From CAZAFC01 sp964484675 (GTDB taxonomy: Bacteria; Patescibacteriota; Saccharimonadia; Saccharimonadales; UBA4665), in contig CAZAFC010000008.1 in the NCBI GenBank assembly GCA_964484675.1, forward strand, positions 1-49,404: DNA of 49,404 bases. Direction: 5' to 3'. Shown here piece after piece: positions 42,293 to 49,353 of the stretch. The notes beneath the pieces were generated by a model, which searched no databases, was not told the DNA's origin, and worked only from the letters and a program-made list of their open reading frames with translations. Numbering within the stretch: position 1 is the stretch's first letter; the number at the start of each line of letters is the position of its first letter. A program made the translations under genes and the position numbers.

Positions 42293-44110
42293 TTAGGTGG
42301 ATCGTTTGCGAATTGGCCGGGCTGGGGCGTCGGACTGGGCCGGCAGCGCGGGAGCTTGCTGCGGGCTGATTGTGTTTTCAAGTGCCCGCCGTGCGAGATC
42401 GATCGCTTTTGCTTCAAGTTGGCTGATGCGCTCGGCGCGAACGCCCAGCAAAGCGCTAATACTTTTTTGGGTATTGCCGTCGGTTGTTGCAAAACGGCTG
42501 CTAAGCTCAGCAAAAGTGACGCGTCGGCCGCCGGCCAGCTCAACCTCCGTACGCGGATCGATGTGGTCGAATACGCCAAATCGCAGTGCAAGGATCACCT
42601 TTTGCCGCGTGTCCAACAGTTCGCCGGCAAAAACCTTGCTCACGTCTAGCTGCGTGACAAGCTGGTCGAGCAGATCTTCGGACGCTTCTTCGGGGTCGGA
42701 CACGATGTCGCTGAGTGTCAGGTCGTCCTCCTGATCTCCGAGCGGCCGATCCAGCGAGTAGAAGTAGAGGTCTCCCTTGAGCAGCGCCTCAGCGGTTCGA
42801 CTAGCCGGCAGCCCGGCCGCCGTTGCTATTTCTTCTAGCGTGGGCTCGCGTTGTAAGTCGTCCCGGAGATGACGTCGATTTTTCGTGGCCTTGAGCCAGT
42901 CATCGTGCACATGCGCGGGGATGCGGATGAGGCGGCCTTCGTTGGTGCACGACCGCAAGATAGCTTGACGAATCCACCATGTTGCCTGCGTCGAAAATTT
43001 ATAGCCTCGCGTGTAATCAAAACGGGCGATGGCCTGCGAGAGGCCTTGCATGCCATATTGGGCGAGTTCGCCATACGAGAAGAAGCCGGCATGAGCGAGC
43101 GGCTTGGCGATTGACAAGACAAGTCGGACGTTTGACCCGAAAATCACCTCGTGCGCGACCATAAAATCAATAAACGTATCTTCATGTTCGGGCGCGAACC
43201 CTGACCGGGCAAAGGCCGCGATCCCTGCTTCGATCTGCGGAAACATTCGTTGTTCGCCCTCGACTCCCAGAAGCCTGTACTGGTTTGCCAGGTGCGAGTA
43301 AGCGTCGGGATCGTCGCCGGTAAGCAGCTTCAGAGGCGCTTGGTCTGTCGCAATGTATGGCCGCAAGCGCCGAAAGACCGCCGGATGATCGCGGTATTGC
43401 TTCAGAATTGACTTATACATATCTTCGCGCAGCTGGCCGTTTTTGAGCAGGGCTTCGACCGTAGCCGCGGTGGTTTCCTGCTCCCGTTTCTGCTCTGTTT
43501 GACCTGCACCGGGGCGTAAATCGATGAGCGAAACGCTAGCATTCAGCTCAAACAGCATTTCCTTTTCGTTTTTTGTGCTGGTTAGGAGCTCGCTGCCGGT
43601 TGCCGCCGCGAGTTTTCGGGCGAGGCTTTTTATTATGAGCTGGATCTTGTCGCCGGGCAGCGACGTATCAAATCCCAGCGAGTGCAACTGTTCGCTGGTG
43701 GCCGGCTCGGGATGCAGGAGCAGCGCATTCCACGCAAATAGCGAATGTCCTTTGAGGATAATGGGGGTGCCGTCGACGCTGATGGTGTGGTCGTTCAGAA
43801 TTTCCACTTCGAGGTGCGGCCGCTCTGGCGCCTCGGCGTTTCGGGGTGACAATTGGCTGGGCCTGATGACGGCTTTGTAGAGATCGCCGTGCGGTTCGCT
43901 TGAGCCGGACCATTCAGCGCGCGGCGCGACCGGCATTTCTGGCGGTACGGCTGGCTCACCGGTGGAGGCTGACTGCTCGGCGCTTGGTGGCACGAACTGA
44001 ACAGTTGCGCCGAGCACGCCAGGCATGTGAAAGGGCTCGGAGTCGGCTGATTCGGGCCTGGCCACAAACTCACCACCACCTGGCGTGGCTGGGGGAAGGT
44101 TGGGTCGCAT
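42293..44110 (-). CDS. Sigma-70 family factor with N-terminal winged-helix-like domain
   Basis: 605 aa. A Pro/Glu-rich N-terminus (1-95) is followed by a segment (about 100-189) resembling an OmpR/PhoB winged helix: VEILNDHTISVDGTPI, LFAWNALLLHPEPATSEQL, IIKSLARKLAAATGSELL. Sigma region 2 (about 325-390) has YGMQGLSQAIARFDYTRGYKFSTQATWWIRQAI (the -10-binding helix), then RIPAHV, region 3 (PTLEEIATAAGLPASRTAEAL) and region 4 ending LGVRAERISQLEAKAIDLARRAL. No separate region 1.1 is evident. It could be the primary or a major alternative sigma factor. The ATG follows AGAGAG and an abutting TACACT; whether it is leaderless is unclear. Confidence 0.8.
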   Translation of the reverse strand: MRPNLPPATPGGGEFVARPESADSEPFHMPGVLGATVQFVPPSAEQSASTGEPAVPPEMPVAPRAEWSGSSEPHGDLYKAVIRPSQLSPRNAEAPERPHLEVEILNDHTISVDGTPIILKGHSLFAWNALLLHPEPATSEQLHSLGFDTSLPGDKIQLIIKSLARKLAAATGSELLTSTKNEKEMLFELNASVSLIDLRPGAGQTEQKREQETTAATVEALLKNGQLREDMYKSILKQYRDHPAVFRRLRPYIATDQAPLKLLTGDDPDAYSHLANQYRLLGVEGEQRMFPQIEAGIAAFARSGFAPEHEDTFIDFMVAHEVIFGSNVRLVLSIAKPLAHAGFFSYGELAQYGMQGLSQAIARFDYTRGYKFSTQATWWIRQAILRSCTNEGRLIRIPAHVHDDWLKATKNRRHLRDDLQREPTLEEIATAAGLPASRTAEALLKGDLYFYSLDRPLGDQEDDLTLSDIVSDPEEASEDLLDQLVTQLDVSKVFAGELLDTRQKVILALRFGVFDHIDPRTEVELAGGRRVTFAELSSRFATTDGNTQKSISALLGVRAERISQLEAKAIDLARRALENTISPQQAPALPAQSDAPARPIRKRST

Positions 44111-44279
44111 AGTGTATCTCTCTGTTTACGTAAAAAACTACTCTATCAAAAATCAAGCCTCGCCGCTACGACATTTCGTGCGGGCAATGAGCTTTTTGGT
44201 AGTTCGACCTGCACGCCCGCGCGGTTTTGGCGACAATCTGCCCCCCTATTGGTACTGATTGTGCCACACATGAAAAATC

Positions 44280-44334
44280 CCGCAGCCAGATTGGCGATGC
44301 ACGTGCGTGCATGCGAGTGCCAATCTGGCTGCGG
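44280..44334 (-). terminator. Terminator of the 44344-44796 gene
   Basis: A 16-bp perfect stem (CCGCAGCCAGATTGGC and its complement) with a 23-nt loop that holds an inner GCAC/GTGC pairing. On the minus strand it begins 9 nt after the stop and is followed by GATTTTTCA, a five-T tract. Confidence 0.8.
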
Positions 44335-44343
44335 ATGCCTGAG

Positions 44344-44796
44344 CTAGCCGAGACCGCTGGGCTCGTCGCTCAGCTCTTCCTCTTCGTCGTCACCTTCGTT
44401 GTAGTTCAGGATGACGTAGAGCAAGTAGCCCCATGCCGCCACGACCATGGTGTAGACGACTTGGGTCAACTCTGTGGTCACTGCCGTGCCGGCAAACAGG
44501 GGCTGCGTCCATTGCCTGATCAGCGCAATGACGGTGCCCCAGAAGAGCACGCACAACAGGATCACCAAGCAACCGCCCAGTTCATCGATGACCCAAGCGA
44601 GGGCCATCGTGGCAACCGTCGCGAGGACTGTTGCCAGCGCCAGCCGGTTCACGCTGGGCTGATCGATGCTGAACGAGTGGTGCACTATCGTGAGCGAGCA
44701 GATCCACTGCAGCAGCCACGACAGCAGCCAGGTCATGGTGCCAAAACCGAGCACCGCTCCCACGATGCCTGCGGCTAATTTGAGACGTTCGCCCAT
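44344..44796 (-). CDS. Unknown four-helix membrane protein
   Basis: 150 aa with four predicted membrane helices: AAGIVGAVLGFGTMTWLLSWLL, LALATVLATVATMALAWVI, GGCLVILLCVLFWGTVIALI and QVVYTMVVAAWGYLLYVIL, and an acidic tail (GDDEEEELSDEPSG). No family recognised. Short leader with GTGAG before the ATG; a TATGGT (44847-44842) lies about 45 nt upstream. Stand-alone unit closed by a strong terminator. Confidence 0.65.
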   Translation of the reverse strand: MGERLKLAAGIVGAVLGFGTMTWLLSWLLQWICSLTIVHHSFSIDQPSVNRLALATVLATVATMALAWVIDELGGCLVILLCVLFWGTVIALIRQWTQPLFAGTAVTTELTQVVYTMVVAAWGYLLYVILNYNEGDDEEEELSDEPSGLG

Positions 44797-44856
44797 AGGG
44801 GACTCACTTTCAGCTTGTCGTGTTTCGGACCTGGCAACTGTACCATAAGATCAGCG

Positions 44857-44882
44857 AACGGCCAACCTTGTAGCTGGCCGTT
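44857..44882 (+). other. Hairpin with T-run upstream of 44796 gene
   Basis: AACGGCCA and TGGCCGTT form an 8-bp stem around a 10-nt loop and end in TTTT on the plus strand. No plus-strand gene ends here; it overlaps the upstream part of the minus-strand promoter for the 44796 gene and may be regulatory. Confidence 0.4.
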
Positions 44883-44925
44883 TTCGTAAAGCCAAGGCGC
44901 GTTTTCTTAACTTCGTATAATGAAA

Positions 44926-44985
44926 ACTCCCTAGCCAATCGTGCGCACTACGCGAGCGTGCGTGTGTCACGATTGGCTAGGGAGT
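44926..44985 (-). terminator. Terminator of the 45065-45514 gene
   Basis: An 18-bp perfect stem (ACTCCCTAGCCAATCGTG and its complement 44968-44985), the longest in the window, with an inner CGCAC/GTGCG pairing in the 24-nt loop. On the minus strand it is followed by TTTTCATT. Confidence 0.8.
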
Positions 44986-45064
44986 GAGTGGCAGACGCCG
45001 GTTCCAGATGCGCCATTGGCTCGACGGAACGTGCGCCCAGTGCCTACGCCGGAGGTGCTATGTT

Positions 45065-45514
45065 CTAGAAGAAGCCGTCGCCATCTTCGAACGCCCTGAA
45101 GATCTCAGCCTCGACGACCGCCTCGGCGACGCCCATGAAGCCCTGGCCGGAGAGCATGGCGCCTTCGGCCGCCAGCATGGGGTCACCTTCGATGATGCCG
45201 ATCTCTTCCAGCATCATGCCCTCGAACTGCAGCGGGTTGCCCATGCCGCAGATCGGCTGGACGTTGACACAGGTGCAACCGCCCCAGACGCCCCGGCAGC
45301 CGCCGCAGTACATCGGCTGGCCGCCGCTGTAGTAGCCGCCGCCCCGCATCAGCTGCTGCTCCAGCATCAGCCGCTGGTTCTGGCGGTTGATGGGGTAGAC
45401 GCCGGTGCAGTTGCAGTTGCCCCAGGGCGTGTTGCAGTTGCAGCAGTAGGCCTGGTGCCGCAAGTGGTTTGCGTCCATCCCAAAGACCGCAGCATTCGGT
45501 GCGTTGTTGAACAT
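45065..45514 (-). CDS. Cys-rich protein with tandem YCxxCxxxWGxCxC motifs
   Basis: 149 aa from ATG 45514, which follows GGAAAGAGAA by 4 nt. Two aligned copies of Y-C-x2-C-x3-W-G-x-C-x-C occur at residues 23-36 and 69-82, a probable paired metal-binding (zinc-ribbon or knuckle) module. The C-terminal third is acidic and Met/Gly-rich (FEGMMLEEIGIIEGDPMLAAEGAML). No family recognised. The longer frame to 45634 runs through the promoter and is rejected. It belongs to the group of stand-alone units with 5' and 3' stem-loops. Confidence 0.65.
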   Translation of the reverse strand: MFNNAPNAAVFGMDANHLRHQAYCCNCNTPWGNCNCTGVYPINRQNQRLMLEQQLMRGGGYYSGGQPMYCGGCRGVWGGCTCVNVQPICGMGNPLQFEGMMLEEIGIIEGDPMLAAEGAMLSGQGFMGVAEAVVEAEIFRAFEDGDGFF

Positions 45515-45540
45515 GAAGTTCTCTTTCCACTCGGAAAATA

Positions 45541-45588
45541 TCGCGATTGCGACCAAGATACCATACCATGCAAAGGAGAATGCCACAA
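45541..45588 (-). promoter_or_regulatory. Promoter and 5' stem-loop of the Cys-rich gene
   Basis: Minus strand: TTGTGG (45588-45583), 17 nt, TATGGT (45565-45560). The expected 5' end (45553) is next to a stem-loop TCGC-AATC-GCGA (45552-45541). A second hairpin TTTCC-GAGT-GGAAA then partly covers the Shine-Dalgarno. Confidence 0.6.
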
Positions 45589-45736
45589 GACTGGCGGCAC
45601 ACTTGGTCGCTCTGTGGTGCAGCCGATCCTGCAAGTGAACTGCGCTATATTCCCCGCTACAGGCGTTTGAGAAGTTTTTTGCTAAAGCTACAGCGGGTTG
45701 TGGCTTCGGGAAAATCTGGCTTATGGAGCGCTTAGG

Positions 45737-46258
45737 CTATGGTACTTTTACTGCTATTGGGGCCGCATGCGGCTGCAAGTGGCCTGAGCTGGTGTAGCAG
45801 GTGGCCACGATTGTGTTGGATGACGAGCCAACTTGGAGGTGTATCTGCTCGCTGCTATCCATGATGGTGCCGTCGCTTTCCGCGCTGGTAAAACCGGTGT
45901 AGAGGTGATCGGCCTCGCGGAAAACTCGGCTGGCACTAAACTCGCCATTTGGGCTTTCGGCTACGCCAACGCCAAGGCCGGAGCCTCCGTACTTAATGTT
46001 TGCGCCCCAGGCTTCGCCTTGCGGGCCAGTAATGACGGCTTGATTGGTTCCGCTCGCTTTGTTGTTGCAGTCAAGTGTGACCTTGGCTAGATGCTGGCCG
46101 ATATCCCAGCTGGGGTCATTCAAAGCACCGCCGTGCCAACTGCCGTCTTTTAGGCTGCCGCAGCCGGTGAGGATGCTCGAGCCCAGAATTATGCCGCCCA
46201 CGGATCTTGCCAGGTTGCCGATATAGTTGCTTTGTTGTTCGCCTCTGAATCTATTCAT
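45737..46258 (-). CDS. Putative lipoprotein of unknown function
   Basis: 173 aa. A signal peptide with lipobox is evident: LARSVGGIILGSSILTGC with Cys33 as the lipidated residue (L-T-G-C). The mature part is polar and probably beta-rich (AVITGPQGEAWGANIKYGGSGLGVGVAE, IHLQVGSSSNTIVATC). It should be anchored on the outer face of the membrane. It uses a leaderless-style promoter: an extended -10 TGGTATACT ends 6 nt before the ATG. No function can be assigned. Confidence 0.72.
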   Translation of the reverse strand: MNRFRGEQQSNYIGNLARSVGGIILGSSILTGCGSLKDGSWHGGALNDPSWDIGQHLAKVTLDCNNKASGTNQAVITGPQGEAWGANIKYGGSGLGVGVAESPNGEFSASRVFREADHLYTGFTSAESDGTIMDSSEQIHLQVGSSSNTIVATCYTSSGHLQPHAAPIAVKVP

Positions 46259-46264
46259 GCCATC

Positions 46265-46273
46265 AGTATACCA
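46265..46273 (-). promoter_or_regulatory. Extended -10 of the lipoprotein gene
   Basis: TGGTATACT on the minus strand, 6 nt before ATG 46258. Identical in sequence and spacing to the element before the Nudix-like gene at 47683-47691. Confidence 0.6.
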
Positions 46274-46377
46274 TTTACGTGCAAGCCATTCGATGTTGTT
46301 GTATTACGCCGAAATGGCAGGCGAAGGATGTCGTGAAACTTGCAGCGCAAGGCTGCCCTTTTTGGGCAATCCCGAGG

Positions 46378-46395
46378 GGTATCGGCGCCGATACC
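46378..46395. repeat. 18-bp perfect palindrome
   Basis: GGTATCGGC followed by its exact complement GCCGATACC, with no spacer, between the lipoprotein promoter and the 3' end of the next minus-strand gene. It may be a protein-binding site or part of an mRNA 3' structure. Confidence 0.6.
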
Positions 46396-46407
46396 ATAGA
46401 TCAATCT

Positions 46408-46475
46408 CCCAATGTCGTTCAGCACATTAGACGACATTGGGGGACCCTCTAGAGTTGTGCTTGCAGCTCTAGAGG
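46408..46475 (-). terminator. Two 3' stem-loops after the 46498 gene
   Basis: Immediately downstream of the stop: CCTCTAGAG/CTCTAGAGG (9 bp, 46446-46475) and CCCAATGTCGT/ACGACATTGGG (11 bp, 46408-46441), each with a 12-nt loop. No strong U-tract follows either. Confidence 0.6.
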
Positions 46476-46497
46476 CTACCCGACGTACTTGGTTGGC

Positions 46498-47043
46498 TCA
46501 CCACCACGGGTCACGGCTGGGGTGGGTGCGGACGGAGTGTCCACTGCGCGTGGTGACCCTCGAGAATCCGAGGATCGCCGCCGGGACCTGGCCGTTGAAG
46601 CTGTCGCGCCTCCCCATGGTAATCCTGTTGCCGCGGCAGATCCTGCGGGTGAGTCGGGTGACGTGCCTGTCGTCGCCGGCGTGGACCCAGAGGTCGTATT
46701 CGTACCACCCGGATAGCGCGGCCGAGTCGGTCGGGTCACTGGCGGCGTTCAGCTCGTGGGCCGGGGCGTAGGCGTAGGCCGACCCGCGCAGCTCCGTAGA
46801 GCCGAGGTCGAGGCGTACGTTGTACATGGTGATGACGTGGTCGCAGTCGTTCATGTAGCCGCCACGACCATTGTAGTGGTAGGCGCACTCGCCGCCGATC
46901 CCCTTGCACTGGCGCCACGTCTGCTCGTGCTCGAACAGATATTCGTCCGGCAGGGCGTGCAGATCGAGGCGCTCAGCGGCCAGGAATGATATGCCCTCCC
47001 GCAGAAGCGCGAGGTCGCCGGGAAGAGGCTGGTAAGCACACAC
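46498..47043 (-). CDS. Hypothetical protein (GTG start)
   Basis: 181 aa from GTG 47043. AAGGAG lies exactly 5 nt upstream of that GTG, while the in-frame ATGs at 47094 and 47076 lack a Shine-Dalgarno and the first overlaps the promoter, so GTG is chosen. The protein is unrecognised. It has a Cys/aromatic-rich centre (ECAYHYNGRGGYMNDCDHVITMYNV), a beta-like stretch (GWYEYDLWVHAGDDRHVTRL) and a basic C-terminus. GC-rich codons. One of the stand-alone stem-loop-flanked units. Confidence 0.62.
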   Translation of the reverse strand: MCAYQPLPGDLALLREGISFLAAERLDLHALPDEYLFEHEQTWRQCKGIGGECAYHYNGRGGYMNDCDHVITMYNVRLDLGSTELRGSAYAYAPAHELNAASDPTDSAALSGWYEYDLWVHAGDDRHVTRLTRRICRGNRITMGRRDSFNGQVPAAILGFSRVTTRSGHSVRTHPSRDPWW

Positions 47044-47068
47044 CTGAACTCCTTCAGTAGTCGGGAAA

Positions 47069-47118
47069 GTCAACATTTGTCGACAAAATATCATACCATA
47101 TAATACTTAATAACGCAA
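47069..47118 (-). promoter_or_regulatory. Promoter and 5' stem-loop of the 46498-47043 gene
   Basis: Minus strand: TTGCGT (47118-47113), 17 nt, TATGAT (47095-47090); expected 5' end about 47083. A stem-loop GTCGAC-AAAT-GTTGAC (47084-47069, one G-U pair) sits at the predicted transcript 5' end. Confidence 0.6.
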
Positions 47119-47265
47119 TATAACATAACGCACTGCCTGAGCGCTGGCGTATGCAGAAGCGCGAGGGGGGCGGACATCCTCTGTACCTGCGGCAGTTTGG
47201 CTTGATGAGTGGCTGATTTTCGAGGAATCTGGCAAGACACGGCGCGGCGGATTTCCTGGTACAAC

Positions 47266-47676
47266 TTAGGCAATAAATCCCGACTCTCTTAATACCTTGG
47301 CGCTCGGCGGATTTAATTGGTACTCATGAAGGTCGGCCACGCTCACCCACCGTAATTCCTCGTTAGGGTTGATGGGCTGGGGCTCACCAGTCTCAAGATT
47401 GCAGAGCGCATCCAAATAAATGAACCTTTTCTCTTCATCGTCGTAGTCGATCTTTTGCTCCTGATCCCACCCAATACGCTTCTCGATATGCACGGTTATA
47501 TTCCATCGCGCTTGCAGCTCATGGTTGAGCGCCTCGGCAACATCACCGTCACCCTCGAGTCTTCCGCCAAACAAACCCCAAGGCTCTTGATAAGGATTTT
47601 TTGCGGGATCGAATTTCCTGATGAGAATCTGATCGTCTTTTTTAATAACAGCTACGGCCATAAGCACGGTTTTCAT
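47266..47676 (-). CDS. Nudix-fold protein with degenerate Nudix box
   Basis: 136 aa. The fold is recognisable: VAVIKKDDQILIRKFD, EPWGLFGGRLEGDGD, ALNHELQARWNI, and RWVSVADLHEYQL. The Nudix signature normally ends R-E-L-x-E-E-x-G with Glu residues binding Mg; here it reads H-E-L-Q-A-R-W-N, so at least the two downstream Glu positions are lost and hydrolase activity is doubtful. It may be a binding-only or altered enzyme. An extended -10 TGGTATACT ends 6 nt before the ATG; leaderless style. The 261 bp between it and the 47938 gene hold only that gene's 3' hairpin. Confidence 0.75.
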   Translation of the reverse strand: MKTVLMAVAVIKKDDQILIRKFDPAKNPYQEPWGLFGGRLEGDGDVAEALNHELQARWNITVHIEKRIGWDQEQKIDYDDEEKRFIYLDALCNLETGEPQPINPNEELRWVSVADLHEYQLNPPSAKVLRESGFIA

Positions 47677-47682
47677 ACGATA

Positions 47683-47691
47683 AGTATACCA
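47683..47691 (-). promoter_or_regulatory. Extended -10 of the Nudix-like gene
   Basis: TGGTATACT on the minus strand, 6 nt before ATG 47676, with no Shine-Dalgarno in the gap. Confidence 0.6.
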
Positions 47692-47837
47692 TTAACTCCT
47701 GCGAGCAAGAGGCTTAGGGGTGAGATATGTGGTGCCAGGGGGTTCGGATTTATACAGTTCCAGGCTTTCTGGACGCGGGCTTTTGGCTCAGCAAAGCTGT
47801 TCCCACGATATACCTTCCGGTGCCAAAACATGAACGC

Positions 47838-47877
47838 GGGCCGGGAAAAGTTGATGAAGAATCACTTTTCCCGGCCC
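47838..47877 (-). terminator. 3' stem-loop after the 47938 gene
   Basis: A 13-bp perfect stem (GGGCCGGGAAAAG and complement 47865-47877) with a 14-nt loop, about 60 nt after the stop. On the minus strand TTTT appears only 8 nt beyond the stem. Confidence 0.6.
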
Positions 47878-47937
47878 TTGGGTGTACGCCTCGCGTTCAG
47901 GAGCCGGAGCTCGAATCTCGAGCCCGGGCTCGGTCGG

Positions 47938-48798
47938 TCAGATGATCAGGGTGCTCTCGCCGTTGTCGGTGTCCGCGCCGCCGCTGTTCTCGACGGTGTC
48001 GTCGACGTAGGGCTGCGGCTTCACGGTGATGGAGTTCAGCTTGGGGAACATCGCCTTGATGGCGCTGCTGTCGCTGATCCAGGCCGCCAGGTTCGCCGGG
48101 TCGATGAGCACGCCGGGGTAGCTCTCGTGGATCATGTCCAGCGCCTGCTGGGGGTCGATGAACTTGATGTGGGCGAGGAGGTAGGCCGTCGACTGGTAGG
48201 TCACCTCGGTCGAGATGGTCGGGTCCGAGACCGGGAAGCCGGCGCTGATGCTGGCACCCTTGGCGGTCATGCCCTGCGGCAGGCGGATGATGTTGCCGTT
48301 GCTGTCGATCTTGGTGCCCTCGGGGTCCGGCTCGCGGACGTAGAACTCGATGGTGTTGACCGTGCCGAAGCCGTTGGGCAAGCCCGAGTCGGTGCGGTCG
48401 TCGGTCCCGAGGAACGGCAGCAGTTCGCCGTGACGCTTGTAGCCGTTGATCTGCTGCTGGCCGCTCTGGCACACCTCCCACATGCCATCGCGCGGCATCG
48501 TGGTCGGGTTCGTGTCCAGGCAGTCCAGCCACGCGTTGAGCCACTGCGTGCCGTTGCCGACGCGGGTGGGGATCGCCATGACCTGGTTGACACCGTAGGT
48601 GCTCACGAAGAAGCCGATCTTGGCGCCGCTGGGCGTGACCACGTACAGGTCGTCGGTCTGCTCGTCGCGAATGAATGCGGCGAACTCACCGTTGACGCAC
48701 GGCGCGAGGCTGACGTGGCCGCTGTCGTAGCCCACCGAGATGGCCAGCGCGGCGCTGGTGCGCAGCGTGTACCTCGGGGTGCTCTCGTTCTCGGACAT
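47938..48798 (-). CDS. Hypothetical protein with GC-rich codon use
   Basis: 286 aa, soluble, unrecognised. Segments such as LRTSAALAISVGYDSGHVSLAP, YVVTPSGAKIGFFVSTYGVNQVM and TVNTIEFYVREPDPEGTKI suggest a beta-rich fold; the C-terminus is acidic (DDTVENSGGADTDNGES). GAAAGGG precedes the ATG. Leucine is almost always CTG or CTC, unlike the TTG-rich housekeeping genes. Near-consensus promoter, 5' stem-loop and 3' hairpin make it a clear member of the stand-alone class. No function can be assigned. Confidence 0.62.
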   Translation of the reverse strand: MSENESTPRYTLRTSAALAISVGYDSGHVSLAPCVNGEFAAFIRDEQTDDLYVVTPSGAKIGFFVSTYGVNQVMAIPTRVGNGTQWLNAWLDCLDTNPTTMPRDGMWEVCQSGQQQINGYKRHGELLPFLGTDDRTDSGLPNGFGTVNTIEFYVREPDPEGTKIDSNGNIIRLPQGMTAKGASISAGFPVSDPTISTEVTYQSTAYLLAHIKFIDPQQALDMIHESYPGVLIDPANLAAWISDSSAIKAMFPKLNSITVKPQPYVDDTVENSGGADTDNGESTLII

Positions 48799-48849
48799 AG
48801 AAGTCCCTTTCTGATCGGTGTACGCTTAGGAAGCGCACAGTGAAACGAA

Positions 48850-48899
48850 CGTACTGAAACGTACGGCCGTACCATAACATAAATATATTCACACGTCAA
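48850..48899 (-). promoter_or_regulatory. Promoter and 5' stem-loop of the 47938-48798 gene
   Basis: Minus strand: TTGACG (48899-48894), 17 nt, TATGGT (48876-48871); expected 5' end about 48864. The stem-loop CGTAC-GTTTCA-GTACG (48865-48850) starts there. A second leader hairpin (GTGCGCTT/AAGCGTAC) is closer to the Shine-Dalgarno. Confidence 0.65.
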
Positions 48900-49300
48900 T
48901 GATTGTGCATCGACTCACCGCCCCAGCCAGCGTTAAAACTGACTGTTCCATGCTCTCTACCCTACTGGCTTCTTGCCTCTCGGCAACGCAAAACCTTCCC
49001 GATAAAGAATGATTAATAAAAGCTCAAGCGGTAGTTGCGTGTGCTCTTGGACGGGCGTTTCATTGCCATGAGACTTTTAGTCTTACCCTCAGTGTGCCAT
49101 GTCGTTCAGGGGATTATCGGCTACTTGATAAATGGTGTCTTCTGGTCGTTTATATTGATCAGGATTACCGGCCAAAAAAGAGCAAAACGGGCAATCATAA
49201 TCTTGTGGTTCATGATTAAACATGTATCTATCCTAGCCCACCATGGAATATACGGATATAGGCATTCAACAATTGGACTAGCCATACGTTCGGGGTGCCA
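48900..49300. other. Intergenic stretch with no recognised gene
   Basis: About 400 bp without a supported coding region. A minus-strand open frame (49121-49396) runs through the tRNA-Gln gene and its terminator and is not credible. A short palindromic GACTTTTAGTC is visible near 49070. No tmRNA, RNase P or SRP RNA signature was recognised. Confidence 0.5.
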
Positions 49301-49333
49301 GATAAAGACAAATGCCCCGAACATTCGGAGCAT
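49301..49333 (-). terminator. Terminator of tRNA-Gln
   Basis: On the minus strand ATGCTCCGA-ATGT-TCGGGGCAT (9 bp with one G-U) is followed by TTGTCTTTATC, about 20 nt after the tRNA 3' end. Confidence 0.6.
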
Positions 49334-49353
49334 TTTGTATCTGTTATCAATCG

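Noticed and set aside
47455..48843. 462-codon plus-strand frame opposite the Nudix-like and 47938 genes
   Set aside because: Val/Asp/Arg-rich shadow crossing two genes and a hairpin; the minus-strand genes have promoters and Shine-Dalgarno or -10 elements.
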